Source: Proteles cristata cristata (lineage: Eukaryota; Chordata; Mammalia; Carnivora; Hyaenidae). From it: a DNA stretch of 64,000 nucleotides. The stretch covers positions 124,001 through 188,000 of the forward strand of contig JAESUZ010001754.1 in assembly GCA_017311185.1 (NCBI GenBank), in the 5' to 3' direction. Of the stretch, positions 49,164-59,104 are shown piece by piece. The first letter of the stretch is position 1, and each line of letters opens with the position of its first letter. Made by a program: the position numbers and the translations under genes. The notes under the pieces are model-generated. The model saw nothing but the letters and a program-made list of their open reading frames with translations, was not told the DNA's origin and did no database searches.

Positions 49164-50040
49164 ATCTCATGGGTAGAGTAGTCTCATCTGGGATAAGAAA
49201 AAGCCCAAATTCAAAGAATAACCTCGTGTCCCCAAATGCCAGACTTTACCATGGAAAGACAGAGTCAAGCTTTTTTTTCTAAGATCAATAGAAAAATCCC
49301 CAACCCCCAACAAGGGGTCACCTCTGCAGGGACTGACCACCCATTGGTGTAAACATTCTCAAAGCCACTCTGAAGTCATTTTCTATGGAAAGAGATGACC
49401 TGGACTAGGAAGCCTTTGGGATGGATTTCCCTCAGCATCAGAGGTATTCAGGACTCAGGGTGAGTCACTCCTCCCCACGGGGCTTGCCCTCTAACCTCAA
49501 TGAGGATAAATGCCTCATTATGCAGTTTTAGTGTCTCCCTAGCCTTACACGGGTATCAACTAGCCACGGGCCATCCAGCCAATCCATGGCCAGACTCCTC
49601 CAACTGTCCTGAGATGCCTCTGGTCTTGGACAGCCTTCCTGTTCTTCCTCCTCTGGAGGCCAAGGTCTGAACTGACCGACACCACTCTACCCTGGAAGCT
49701 CCTATTCAGCCCGAGGAAGGCAGGAAGGAAGGACACCAAGTCCCAAGCCCACTTCCCTCTAGTGTCCGCCGTGACATCTTTACTGTGTATGGCAGTGACC
49801 CTGAAGTTCAGATTCTGTTTTTCAGATTATTCATCAAGGCAGCAGAGAGGGCATAGACTTTTACCTGTTTCATCGTGGTAGGGACACATGCCATTTTCAC
49901 TCACATCTTGTTGGCCGGAAGCCATCACAGGCCCTGACCAAGTGAAAGGGTGTGGGCCAGTGCAGGGGAGTCATTGGAATATTCAGTGAGCGTTGCTGTG
50001 TCGGCCACAATCTTTCTGCTCAGCCTTCAGACCAACATTA
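49164..50040. other. Unique DNA, possibly constrained
   Basis: The longest repeat-free block of the central region (about 880 bp). It contains TGAGTCAC (AP-1-like) near 49,461 and TGCCTCATTATGCAG. No exon recognised, but the length without repeats is notable. Confidence 0.45.
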
Positions 50041-50051
50041 ATTAACTTGAA

Positions 50052-50295
50052 ATTTTTTTTATTTTTTTAATTTTTTTTTGAAATTTTTTTTTAATGTTTA
50101 TATATTTTTGAGACAGAGAGAGATAGAGCATGAGTGCGGGAGGGGCAGAGAGAGAGGGAGACACAGAATCGGAAGCGGGCTCCAGGCTCTGAGCTGTCAG
50201 CACAGAGCCCGACGCGGGACTTAAGCCCACAAACGGTGAGATCATGACCTGAGCCTTAGTCAGATGCTTAACAGACTGAGCCACCGAGGTGCCCT
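50052..50295 (-). mobile_element. CAN SINE (SINEC_Fc type)
   Basis: Minus-strand full copy with a long T-rich tail complement. ATTAACTTGAAAT / GAAATGAATTAACTT words flank it. Confidence 0.93.
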
Positions 50296-50349
50296 GAAAT
50301 GAATTAACTTTAGAACCAGGGGACATGAGAGTGGGAGGGACCCCAGAGG

Positions 50350-50770
50350 CCATGTCATCCAGTGACGCCTGAAAGTAGAAACATCAGCACCTTTGGGCTG
50401 ATGTCAAAAATGCAGAGTCCTTGGTTCCACCGCAGAACTTCTGACTCAGAACAGTCTAAGCTGGTGCCAGGGAGTCTATATTTTTAAAAAGCTTACCAGG
50501 GAGGCGCCTGGGTGGCTCACTTGGTTGAGTGCCGACTTTGGCTCAGGTCATGATCTCACTGTGAGTTCGAGCCCTGTGTCAAGCTCTGACAGCTCAGAGC
50601 CTGGAGCCCACTTCAGATTCTGTGTTTCCCTCTGTCTCTGCCCCTCCCCTGCTCATGCTCTCTCTCTCTCTCTCTCTCAAAAATAAATAAATAAATAAAT
50701 AAAAATTGCAAAAAATAAAAAGCTTACCAGGTAATTCTAGCAGCAGCCAGGTTTGTGACCCACTGATGGG
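50350..50770 (+). mobile_element. MER5-like hAT fragment split by a SINE
   Basis: AACATCAGCACCTTTGGGCTGATGTCAAAAATGCAGAGTCC ... CCACCGCAGAACTTCTGACTCAGAACAG ... CCAGGGAGTCTATATTTTTAAAAAGC and, after the SINE, CAGGTAATTCTAGCAGCAGCCAGGTTTGTGACCCACTG follow a MER5 family element in sense. Confidence 0.65.
50502..50715 (+). mobile_element. CAN SINE in MER5
   Basis: Plus-strand copy with two small deletions (GATCTCACTGTGAGTTC, CAAGCTCTGACAGCTC). AAAAAGCTTACCAGG duplicated at about 50,487-50,501 and 50,717-50,731. Tail of (AAAT)n. Confidence 0.95.
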
Positions 50771-50774
50771 GTCT

Positions 50775-50890
50775 AACCCTCTTTTAGAAATGAGGAAACT
50801 GAGCCTCAGAAAGGGACAGTGACTTTCTCAGGGCCACCCTGGGAATGAATGATAGAGCTTGGGCTAAAGGCTTCTGGGCTGGGGCCCTTA
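50775..50890 (-). mobile_element. MIR SINE fragment
   Basis: CTCTTTTAGAAATGAGGAAACTGAGCCTCAGAAAGGGACAGTGACTTTCTCAGGGCCACCC is MIR antisense. Confidence 0.8.
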
Positions 50891-50959
50891 ACCCCTGTCT
50901 CTGCTTGCCCCGGCTTCTGATAACAGCACCTCAATTCTCCTTTGGGGAGATGCCCGTCG

Positions 50960-51350
50960 CCCTTTCTCAGTGCCCATGGTTCAAATGGGGCTGACCCACT
51001 TCCCCAGTCTGGAGTGGCCGCGTGACTCCAACTGACCAATCAGAATCCCAGGATGTGTTTCCGAGATGGTGGTGAGATCAGATCTGGGAGGTGGAAGTAG
51101 CCTCCGGATGTTTATTGGAAGGACATAGAGATAGAAGCTCTCTTTCCACTGGGATTGTGAACTGGTCTGATGTGAGCCTGGACAGCTGGTGGCTGGGGAG
51201 TGCTCACCTGAAAATAAGCCCTGAATGTAGGAAAGCAGGGCTGAGGGACAGCGAGAGGGACCTGAGAGCATCATCGGCTACCTGCATCTGGCTCTCACCT
51301 CTTCTCTGTGTGAGCTAATACATTCCTGCTTGGTTCCCTGAGGTTGGCTT
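50960..51350 (+). mobile_element. Old LTR remnant (MaLR-like)
   Basis: GACTCCAACTGACCAATCAGAATCCC, GAGATAGAAGCTCTCTTTCCACTGGGATTGTGAACTGG, GTGAGCCTGGACAGCTGGTGGC, GAAAGCAGGGCTGAGGGACAGCGAGAGGGACC and GTGTGAGCTAATACATTCC match the order of a widespread mammalian LTR. Name uncertain. Confidence 0.5.
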
Positions 51351-51594
51351 CTGCCCTTGCCCCTGAATGCAGCCAGGGACAGCACCAGGGTCCAGTAGTG
51401 CCATCGGTCAGGCGATGAGCGTCTATTGAGAGACACACATTGAGTGTCAAGTGTGAGATGCTGACCCTGTCCCTCGTGAGCTGGAGACTCAGGACCAACG
51501 TGCAGGCAGAGCGCGTGCTGCCCAAGACAGTGTTCTAGAAGGGCCTCACACACACCCGAGTCTCCTTTGCTCTCCTCCCTGGGAGCTGAGTAGG

Positions 51595-51725
51595 GGAAGC
51601 GCGACCATCTCAGAATGGTGAAGAAAGCCAAGCTCAGAGAGATAAGGTCACTTGGCCACAGTCACACAGGAAGTGACAATGCTGAGACTTAGCCCAGGTG
51701 TTTCAACTGACAGCCAGAGTCCCTG
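51595..51725 (-). mobile_element. MIR SINE fragment
   Basis: GCCAAGCTCAGAGAGATAAGGTCACTTGGCCACAGTCACACAGGAAGTGACAATGCTGAGACTTAGCCC is MIR antisense. Confidence 0.75.
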
Positions 51726-51779
51726 GTCCTCCCTTGGGCTCTTCCTGAGGGGCTCTGTCTGCCTGGAAGTATGGCCCAC

Positions 51780-52040
51780 ATTGGCTGAGTGCCTGTCACG
51801 GGCCAGGCACTGTTGTGAGCACCTTCCGTGGTTTGCTCCCGTGGTCCTTACACAAGACACTGAGAGGGTCTTATAGGGATGACGACCCCCATCTTACAGT
51901 AGGGTCTTATGGGGATGACGACCCCCATCTTACAGTTGAACAAAGGAGGCACCAGGCAGCTCAGGAACTTGATCGAGACCACAAGGTCGGACAGCATCAA
52001 GGGCAGAGTCCAGCCCAGAGAGCCTAGCTCTCTAGCTATT
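51780..52040 (-). mobile_element. MIR SINE with internal duplication
   Basis: GGCTGAGTGCCTGTCACGGGCCAGGCACTGTTGTGAGCACC, CATCTTACAGTTGAACAAAGG, CTCAGGAACTTGATCGAGACCACAAGG is a long MIR antisense copy. It contains a 36-bp tandem duplication. Confidence 0.75.
51865..51936. repeat. 36-bp tandem duplication
   Basis: AGGGTCTTATAGGGATGACG plus 16 more bases (51,865-51,900) is repeated immediately at 51,901-51,936 with one change (A to G). It is unlike replication slippage on a short motif because the unit is long and complex. Confidence 0.97.
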
Positions 52041-52309
52041 TGTGGCCGGATGGTCACTCACTCCATGTTCTTCTACATCGAGGTAGACAGGAGCTTTTCA
52101 ACCTGATGCGAGTGGCTGGAAAGAAACCGGTCTCCGTGTGGGGTGATGCAGGGTGGACAGGACCCTGCCTGACATGGCCTCTGGCCCGAGTCACTGCAAG
52201 GAGGCCTCACAGAACAGCCCACAAAGCTGGTGGGGTTTCTGCTAAGAGGTAGGAAATGTGGTTGGGAGCACTCTCTGGACTTCTGCACACCCCACGGAAC
52301 TGAAAGCAG

Positions 52310-52800
52310 GGGCTTGAAGAGACATCTGCACATCCCTTTTTATAGCAGCGAGATTCACAGTGGCCAAAAGGTGAAGCAGCCCAGTGCCCATCGACAGACG
52401 AATGAATAAATGAGATGTGGCGTGTGCACAGCGGGAATATCTTTCAGCCTTAAAGACAAAGGACATTCTGACCTGGGCAATAGCATGGATGAATCCAGAA
52501 GACAAATGTGCTACTTAGTGAACTACACCACTTGCAAAGGGACACGTGTTTTATGATTCCACGTACATGGGGTACTTAGAGGAGTCGACTTCGTAGAGAC
52601 AGAGGCTTGCCAGGAGCCTCAGGCAGGGTAAAATGGGGAGTCCGTGTTCGATGGGCACAGACCTTGTTTTGCAAGTGGACAAAGTTCTGGAGATCGACTG
52701 TGGTGGCTTTACCACAGCACGAATGTGCTTAATGTGACCGAACTATTCACTTAAAGATGGTTAAATGGTAAATTTTATGTTATATTTCACCACAATTAAA
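52310..52800 (+). mobile_element. L1M 3' end
   Basis: TATAGCAGCGAGATTCACAGTGGCCAAAAGG, GCCCATCGACAGACGAATGAATAAATGAG, CCACGTACATGGGGTACTTAGAGGAG, GCAAGTGGACAAAGTTCTGGAGATCG and GATGGTTAAATGGTAAATTTTATG are the old L1 3' end in sense. Confidence 0.85.
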
Positions 52801-52814
52801 AATTAACTAATTAG

Positions 52815-53015
52815 GAGCACCTAGGTGGCTCAGTCTGTTAAGTGTCCAACTTTGACTCAGGTCATGATCTCACAGTTCGTGGGTTTGAGCTCCAGGGTCG
52901 GGCTCTGTACTGACAGCTCAGAGCCTGGAGCCTGCCTCAGATTCTGTGTCTCCCTCACTCTCCACTCCTCCGCTGGCACTCTGTTTCTCTCAAAAATAAA
53001 TAGACATTTAAAAGA
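52815..53015 (+). mobile_element. CAN SINE
   Basis: Plus-strand copy with a very short CT tract (TCTCCACTCCTCCGCTGGCAC). AATTAACTAATTAGG / TTAATTAATTAATTAC words flank it. Confidence 0.93.
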
Positions 53016-53064
53016 CGTGTTTAATTAATTAATTACAAAGAGTAGTCTTTTTTTTTTTTAAGTG

Positions 53065-53172
53065 ACAGCTTCATTTCAAATCCTAACTCTATCACTCACG
53101 AGCCTTGTGACCTTAGGCAAGTTTCTTTCCCTTTCTGTGCCTCACTTTTCTCATTTATAAAAATAAAAAGAG
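53065..53172 (+). mobile_element. MIR SINE fragment
   Basis: GACAGCTTCATTTCAAATCCTAACTCTATCACTCACGAGCCTTGTGACCTTAGGCAAGTTTC ... CACTTTTCTCATTTATAAAAATAAAAAG is MIR in sense, cut off by the following SINE. Confidence 0.8.
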
Positions 53173-53173
53173 T

Positions 53174-53372
53174 AGGGGTCGCCTGGGTGGCTCAGTCGGC
53201 TAAGCATCTGACTGGCTCAGATCACGATCTCAAAGTTGGTGAGTTCGAGCCCCGCATCGGGCTCTGTGCTGACCCCGCAGAGCCTGCTTGGGATTCTCTC
53301 TCTCCCTCTCTCTCTCTGCCCCTCCCCTACTTTCACTCACTCTCTCTCAAAATAAACTTTAAAACAAATAAA
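53174..53372 (+). mobile_element. CAN SINE in MIR
   Basis: Plus-strand copy with small head and body deletions (CATCTGACTGGCTCAGATCACG, GCTGACCCCGCAGAGCC). Confidence 0.93.
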
Positions 53373-54399
53373 CAAGGCCAATAGAAGTATGGTGAGGTTT
53401 CAGTGCCTTCATACCCATAATGTGGAATCAAATTTGGCTGGAATCAAATATACTCTCAATGGCGCTGGCAAGTAGCATTTCCATACTCGTCACTTGGGGC
53501 CAGAGAAGGACGCGAATGAGTCTTTCTTCTCTAGCTTCTCAGTCTCTTTCCCTAAGTTCCACCAACCTAGAGACATGGAACTGTCCCTGCTTAAAGCCAT
53601 TGGGGGGGGAGGTGGCTCATGGAAAAGACGCGTGTCACTGGCACCCAGGGCGAGGCTTCCCCTCAGCCCCTCCAAGCGCTCCTGTGCAGCTCCGGGCCAA
53701 TTCACTTACCTCCCTGTGCCAGATCTTCCTCATCCACGAAACGGGTGAGCTACTCTATCTCACAGGTGGGAGTGAGGATTAAGAGAAAACGGAAGCGCTC
53801 GGGTCTGGCCCCCATAGGCACCCCCCCCCCCCATACTCATCCCTTTCTTGTTCCAGTAGACCTTAGACCGTGGCCAGGGCACCTACTCCCTCACTTCCCG
53901 GGCTGTTGCTGGTTGGCAAAGGACCGGAGAAGGGCTGTTGCCGAGGACCGCTGCTTCGGTCCAGGTGACCAGGATAAGGGTCATTCATGAAAGGCCACCA
54001 GCCCTCCAAGGTTTTTGAAAGAGCTTTTGTCTTCCTTTTAGGGCCTCGGATGGGGGTCAAGAAGATGCTCAGGGCGATAAATAAAGAGGAAGCAAAAACA
54101 AAACCGAAGTGTTTACTCTGAGATGAAAGTACATTGCTAAACACTGACCACAAGGACTTGTGTACAGAAACCACATGTTGGGGATGCTCTGGAATGTCAC
54201 AAGCTACAGTGGTTCAAGAAAGGCAGGCTGGGCTGGGGTCCAGGAGGCAGGACCAGGACTCCCCAGTGCACCACCCACGGCAGCCCCCCCTCCCCCAGGC
54301 ACCTGGCACCTTCACGTCCACGGTTCCATGATCTCTCACACCCCACCTCCCACAGCCTGAGCCACCATACACCCGCCTCCTGTGGCTGCCCACCAGCTG
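53373..54399. other. Unique DNA, no gene recognised
   Basis: Single-copy sequence with a G7 run near 53,603, a C13 run at about 53,821-53,834 and several overlapping frames of 100-123 codons. None has recognisable similarity. A MIR-like TCTATCTCACAGGTGGGAGTGAGGATTAAGAG patch lies at about 53,754-53,785. Confidence 0.45.
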
Positions 54400-54690
54400 T
54401 TCCTGCCTCTGAGGCCTCCTGGGGGGAGGGGGGTCCTTCTGCCAACCTGGAGCGCCTTTGTCCCCCACCCTCTTAGTCTCATGAACTTCAACTCATCCTT
54501 CAAAACTGTGTGTAGACACCACCTCTGCTGGGAACCCTTGCTGACCCCACCCCACCCCACCGCCAGATCCTCATAACCCCTACACCCTTCCCTATCACTA
54601 CAATTCTACAATTCTATGAGGCATATCAGGTAGCCATGTACTTGTTCCTCACCCCTATTAAGCTGCAAACACTTAAGGGCGGTATACTGT
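54400..54690 (+). mobile_element. L2 3'-end fragment
   Basis: CTTCAACTCATCCTTCAAAACTGTGTGTAGACACCACCTCTGCTGGGAACCCTTGCTGACC ... TACTTGTTCCTCACCCCTATTAAGCTGC follows L2 in sense. Confidence 0.7.
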
Positions 54691-54692
54691 TA

Positions 54693-54860
54693 AGGATGTG
54701 GATTTGGAACCAAACTGCCCTGGTTTGAATCCGGCTTCCCAGCTGTGTGACCTTGGGTGAATGAATGAACCTCTTGTGCTTTAATATTCCCCCTGTGAGA
54801 TAGGGACGGTACCAGCATCTGCCTTACGGGGATTCTGCCAGTTGCTGAGTATGTCTATTT
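54693..54860 (+). mobile_element. MIR SINE
   Basis: AAGGATGTGGATTTGGAACCAAACTGCCCTGGTTTGAATCCGGCTTCCCAGCTGTGTGACCTTGG is the MIR 5' half in sense. The core is decayed. Confidence 0.85.
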
Positions 54861-55379
54861 CCATTATGCATTCTAGAACTGGGGAAGTAACCATGGGATG
54901 AGTTTGGGGGGACCCATTTGGCCAAGTGTGAAACAGTCCTGAGCTGATGCTCCGTTGATCACCGATCTCTCCAGAAGCCTTTGCTCTGACGGGTGGACCA
55001 TCGTGATGTTCTGGGTCTCCCGCAGTTCATGTCAGTTCAGAGCCAGAAAAGTCTGATTATTTCCTTTCCCTAACGCACACACACCCTGATAAAAGGCCGG
55101 AGTGCCCTTGGGGAAGGCTGGGAGAAAGAGTTAGAATGTAACTTTCTTTTTTAATCTGTCTCTCTTTTCTCCCTCTTGTTTCACTGAGCTTTCTTTGAAA
55201 TTCTTGGACTTGGTTACTTTATTTCTTTTTTACTTTCCATTTGATATATGCGTGGAGTGCCCATTTTTCTTTTTAGTTCTAAATTGGCTACATTTCTTTT
55301 CTGCCAGGGAAATGGCAAGCCCAATTTTAAATGTCTCACATTGCTTTTTTTTTTTTTACATTGATCTTTTCTGTTACTT
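54861..55379. other. Unique DNA, nothing recognised
   Basis: Single-copy sequence that becomes T-rich from 55,140. No exon or named repeat recognised. Confidence 0.45.
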
Positions 55380-56065
55380 TTAAAATTTAAATTCCAGTAT
55401 AGTTAACATCCAGTGTTATATTTGTTTCAGTTGCATAATATAGTGATTCAGCACTTCCATACATTACTCAGTGCTCGTCATGGTAAGTGTATTCTTACTC
55501 CCCTCCACCTATTTCAGCCATCTCCCAACTCCCCTCCCCTATAGTTTGTTTCTATAGTTAAGAGTCTATATTTCAGTTTGTCTCTCTTTTTTTCTTTGTT
55601 TTGTTTCCACTTGAGTGAAATCATTTGTCTTTCTCTGACTTATTTCACTTAGCATTATATTTTCTAGCTCCACCCATGTTGTTGCAAATGGCAAGATTTC
55701 ATTCGTTTTCATGGCTACGTAATATTCCATTGTATAGATATACCACATCTTCTTTTTTTAATGTTTATTTTTGAGAGGGAGAAAAACAGAGTGCAAGCAG
55801 GGGAAGAGCAGAGAGAGAGGGAGACACAGAATCCAAAGAAGTAGACTCCAGGCACCAGCTGTCAGCACAGAGCCCGACACAGGGCTTAAAACCACGGACC
55901 ACGAGATCATGACCTGAGCTGAAGTCGGGCCCTTAACTGACTGAGCCACCCAGGCGCCCTGGCTGCCCACATCTTCTTTATCTGCTCATCTATCAGTGGA
56001 CACTTGGGCTTCTTCCATAGTTTGTCTATTGTAATAATGCTGCTATAAGCATGGGGTGAAGAGTG
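55380..56065 (-). mobile_element. Carnivore L1 3' end (antisense), 5'-truncated
   Basis: Antisense of the L1 3' UTR and ORF2 C-terminus: AGTATAGTTAACATCCAGTG, CAGTTGCATAATATAGTGATTCAGCAC, then the ORF2 C-terminal codons. The minus frame 55,566-55,748 contains IYTMEYYVAMKTNEILPFA, the last part of ORF2p. It is interrupted by a SINE at 55,752-55,962. It ends at about 56,065 (ATGCTGCTATAAGCATGGGGTG). About 470 bp of L1 in all, not functional. Confidence 0.9.
55752..55962 (-). mobile_element. CAN SINE in L1
   Basis: Minus-strand full copy. CCACATCTTCTTT is duplicated at about 55,743-55,755 and 55,967-55,979. Confidence 0.94.
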
Positions 56066-57045
56066 TGACTTTTTGGCAGTATAGTGGGTTCCCTGCTCCA
56101 GGAGAACCAGCTCCTTTATTCAAGGTGTCCTGGGTCAAGTGTAAGAACTGATTGAAGGGGATGACTTTGTTTTGGCGACTCAAGTTAGTCTCTGTTCACT
56201 TGATGGAGAATTCTTCCATTTACATAGACGAAGTAAGAGTTCAATAGACTCTCCACCCATTTCTTTTCCAGGGACGCCAGGATCGACTAGCCAATGTCAT
56301 CAGTCTCTGTGATTTTAGACAGATTGAAGTGGGTCGATGTACACAAAGCACTAGAATGAAGGCTGCCACTATACATGCAAAGTAGAGGGCTTTTACTACT
56401 GTCTTTCCTCTTTGCGCTCCTGTGCCCCGTAGCAAGCAGACACTCAATAGACGATTATAAAATGGGGGCATGAAGGGGTCCATGATCTTCGTACAGTTCC
56501 GGCATCCTCTGAGACATAAGCAATGTTCACCTGTAATTCAGGTAAGAATGGAGCTCCTGGGACATCAAGCATGGTCTCTCTGCATGGGGCGGAGGAGACT
56601 TCTGGGAAAGAGCTGGGAGGTAACAGAGAGTCCAAGGGGAGTCTTTTGAACACAGAGCAGAGCAGCCTGAGACATGACTATCAGATTATCTCCTCTATCT
56701 GTTCTTTGTTTAGGAGCATTATTTGTTCTTTTTCAGCTTCTGAGAAAACTCCAGCTACAAACTGTTGAGTAGACATACTTTGGGGTATAGCAAGGATCTT
56801 TGGTAGTTTATACAAGATCCCTTTCTTATTTATCTTACGCTCTCCTCCTTCCTTGGTTCCCATTCACCTTCTGCAAACATGCATGACTCTTGTAAAAAAA
56901 ATTTTATGTGTTTTGATTTTCGCAACTGAAATCTTGCTCTGCTTACTACTTTGAGATCTCTCTCTCTCTCTCTTTCTGCATTGCTGCTATGCACATCTTG
57001 TTATTCCTCGCAGAGGCTCCAATGTCCCTAGCACGGATCTGTGAC
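56066..57045. other. Unidentified low-repeat DNA
   Basis: About 980 bp with no CAN SINE. On the minus strand it has three consecutive short frames (56,681-56,863, 56,444-56,653, 56,241-56,483) of 60-80 codons. The composition could suit a decayed gene or old retroelement, but I recognise neither. The last 150 bp (TTTTATGTGTTTTGATTTTCGC, GCATTGCTGCTATGCACATCTTG) may be antisense L1M. A (CT)n lies at about 56,958-56,976. Confidence 0.4.
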
Positions 57046-57049
57046 ATTT

Positions 57050-57130
57050 TGTCACCCACACTTGACAGTACTGACCTTTCTAATATGTGATGGGTGTAAG
57101 GTGGTATCTCACTGTTTTAATCATTGTTAA
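57050..57130 (-). mobile_element. L1M fragment (antisense)
   Basis: GACCTTTCTAATATGTGATGGGTGTAAGGTGGTATCTCACTGTTTTAATC is a recognisable antisense L1 word. Short. Confidence 0.6.
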
Positions 57131-57384
57131 TGGCTGCCTTCCCCACTGGATGTGAGTCTATGAGGGTTGGCAGTTCCATGTAGAAGGCATGTCTGTGTCC
57201 TTAATGTTCTGCTCAGTGCCTGCCACACCAGGTATTTCAATTTGTACCTTCAAAGGGATGAGCAAATTACTCTCGAGAGCCCCCATTCTGAGCTCAAGCT
57301 TGACTCCTGGGGAGAAGAGACATGGTCACGAGTGAGCAAAAATGGGAGAGCTGATTCACTAAAGCCTCTGAAAGACACTGGCCA

Positions 57385-57590
57385 GAGTGCCTGGGTGGCT
57401 CAGCTGGTTAAGCGTCCGACTCTTGGTCTCGGCTTGGATCATGATCTTGCGGTTCGTGAGTTCGAGCCCCATCAGTCTGTGCACAGCCTGCTTGGGATTC
57501 TTACTCCTTCCCACTGTCTCTACCCCTTCCCTGCTCATGCTTGCTGTCTCTCTCAAAATAAATAAATAAACTTAAGAAAATAAAAAAGAA
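57385..57590 (+). mobile_element. CAN SINE, older form with short body
   Basis: Plus-strand copy with CTCTTGGTCTCGGCTTGGATC head and CAGTCTGTGCACAGCCTGCTTGGGATTC body (deletion). Tail AAAATAAATAAATAAACTTAAG. Confidence 0.93.
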
Positions 57591-57975
57591 GACGGTCACT
57601 GGTCAAGGGGAGTTCCTTAGGGACTTCTAGACACAGCTGGAGGGAATGTAAAGGCGTGGATATTCCCACAGAGCCAGGGAAAGCCACTGGGTTGCAGACT
57701 GCTGTCTGTGCTCATCTAGAAAAAAGGGCTGTGTTGAGATATGGGAAGACCCTGGATACTCAGCAACTGCCAGGCAGAATCCCCGGAGGCAAGCCTGAAT
57801 ATCAAAGGGGAAGAATAGATTTCCTGCCAGGTAGTTGGACCGAAGGGGCCTTGCTCACATGTTATTTTAGTGATGATTATTCAAATCTGGGATAAAATGA
57901 AAGCCACATGCCTCTGAACTATTTCAACCAAAAGTCTCCCAGTGGGGTTTGCACAGACCACTGTCTGTCAAGGGT
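57591..57975. other. Unique DNA, nothing recognised
   Basis: Single-copy sequence. A 79-codon plus frame (57,656-57,895) has no recognisable similarity. Confidence 0.45.
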
Positions 57976-57977
57976 CT

Positions 57978-58095
57978 CAGACATGCTCTTCTGTTGGCAG
58001 CCTCAGTTTCCTCATCTGTACAGTGGGGACAATAATGGTGCCCATCTCCCTGCCCAGCAGGTAGAAAGCGCTCGGCAAACACGGGCTTTGACAGA
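57978..58095 (+). mobile_element. MIR SINE fragment
   Basis: GGCAGCCTCAGTTTCCTCATCTGTACAGTGGGGACAATAATGGTGCCCATC ... GTAGAAAGCGCTCGGCAAAC is MIR in sense. Confidence 0.85.
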
Positions 58096-58204
58096 CTTTC
58101 TCACAGGCTTGGGACTAATGAGGGCCAATGAGCGCATGGTCAGGGAGAGGCAGCCGAGCCTTCCAATGACCTCCCTTTTCTGGTTCCTGTAGGACCCTCT
58201 TGTG

Positions 58205-58335
58205 ACTTGGGTATCCACACACCCTCATTCAGTCATTCAACAAACTCCTAAAGCAGCACGGAGGACACAGCCCCAACCCTCCAGGGGTCTCCAGACACTG
58301 GGCGGAGCAGTGAGGCTGTAATGAGGGAAAGACAG
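58205..58335 (-). mobile_element. L2-like 3' end (antisense)
   Basis: CCCTCATTCAGTCATTCAACAAACTCC ... CTCCAGGGGTCTCCAGACACTGGGCGGAGCAGTGAGGC resembles the antisense L2 3' end (TTCATTCATTCAACAAA). Confidence 0.5.
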
Positions 58336-58857
58336 ACCTCCACTCCCAACCACCCCCCCCCCCCAGCCTCTCCTCGCATTCCCTTCCAGCTCTGAGCCTT
58401 GCTTTTTTTCCCTACAAAATGAGACTCACAGGGTTGTTTTCACGTTCAAGTGAGAAAAGGGATTGATGGGAAAGAACTTTCTAGATTGCCAAGTGCATCT
58501 AAACAGATGGACAGGACTATATTAGGGAACAGGACCCACTTACAGAGTGCTGCTAATGGTCAGTGGGCTCTTTCTCCAGGGCAGCGCAAAAACCTATGGT
58601 TTTAAGAAATTTCCAAATAAAGGAATGATGCTCTTAGCCCATCCTTTGAGTAGGAAGAGAGATGGGGGCAGTTGGCAGGGGAGGGATGGGTGGAAATTTG
58701 GTGGCTTATCCAGCTTTCTAGACCACCAGGATCTGAGACATGGGAGGGTGGGGGCAGGAGCAGATGGAATCCAACCACTGTCTTCACCCCGCCTAACTTC
58801 CCAGGTGTCAAGGAGCTGAAAGGGTGGGGACGCCAAGCTCAAAATCTCACTGCTATC
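58336..58857. other. Unique DNA with MIR remnant
   Basis: C13-14 run near 58,351-58,364; a decayed MIR word (CTGAGCCTTGC...CAAAATGAGACTCACAGGGTTG) at about 58,395-58,440. The rest is single-copy without recognisable features. Confidence 0.45.
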
Positions 58858-59088
58858 GGGGCGCCTGGGGGGCTCAGTCAGTTAAGTGACTGACTTTGGC
58901 TCAGGTCATGGTCTCACGGTTTGTGGGTTGAAGCCCCGCGTCAGGCTCTGTGCTGATGGCTCGGAGCCTGGAGCTTGCTTCGGATTCTGTGTCTCCCTTT
59001 CTCCCTGCCCCTCCCCCACTCATGCTCTGTCTCTCTCTCTCTCTCTCTCTCAAAAATAAACATTAGAAAGAATTTATTTTAAATCTCA
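58858..59088 (+). mobile_element. CAN SINE (SINEC_Fc type)
   Basis: Complete plus-strand copy with (CT)10. AAATCTCACTGCT is duplicated at about 58,843-58,855 and 59,081-59,093. Confidence 0.96.
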
Positions 59089-59104
59089 CTGCTTCAGCAA
59101 GGGG

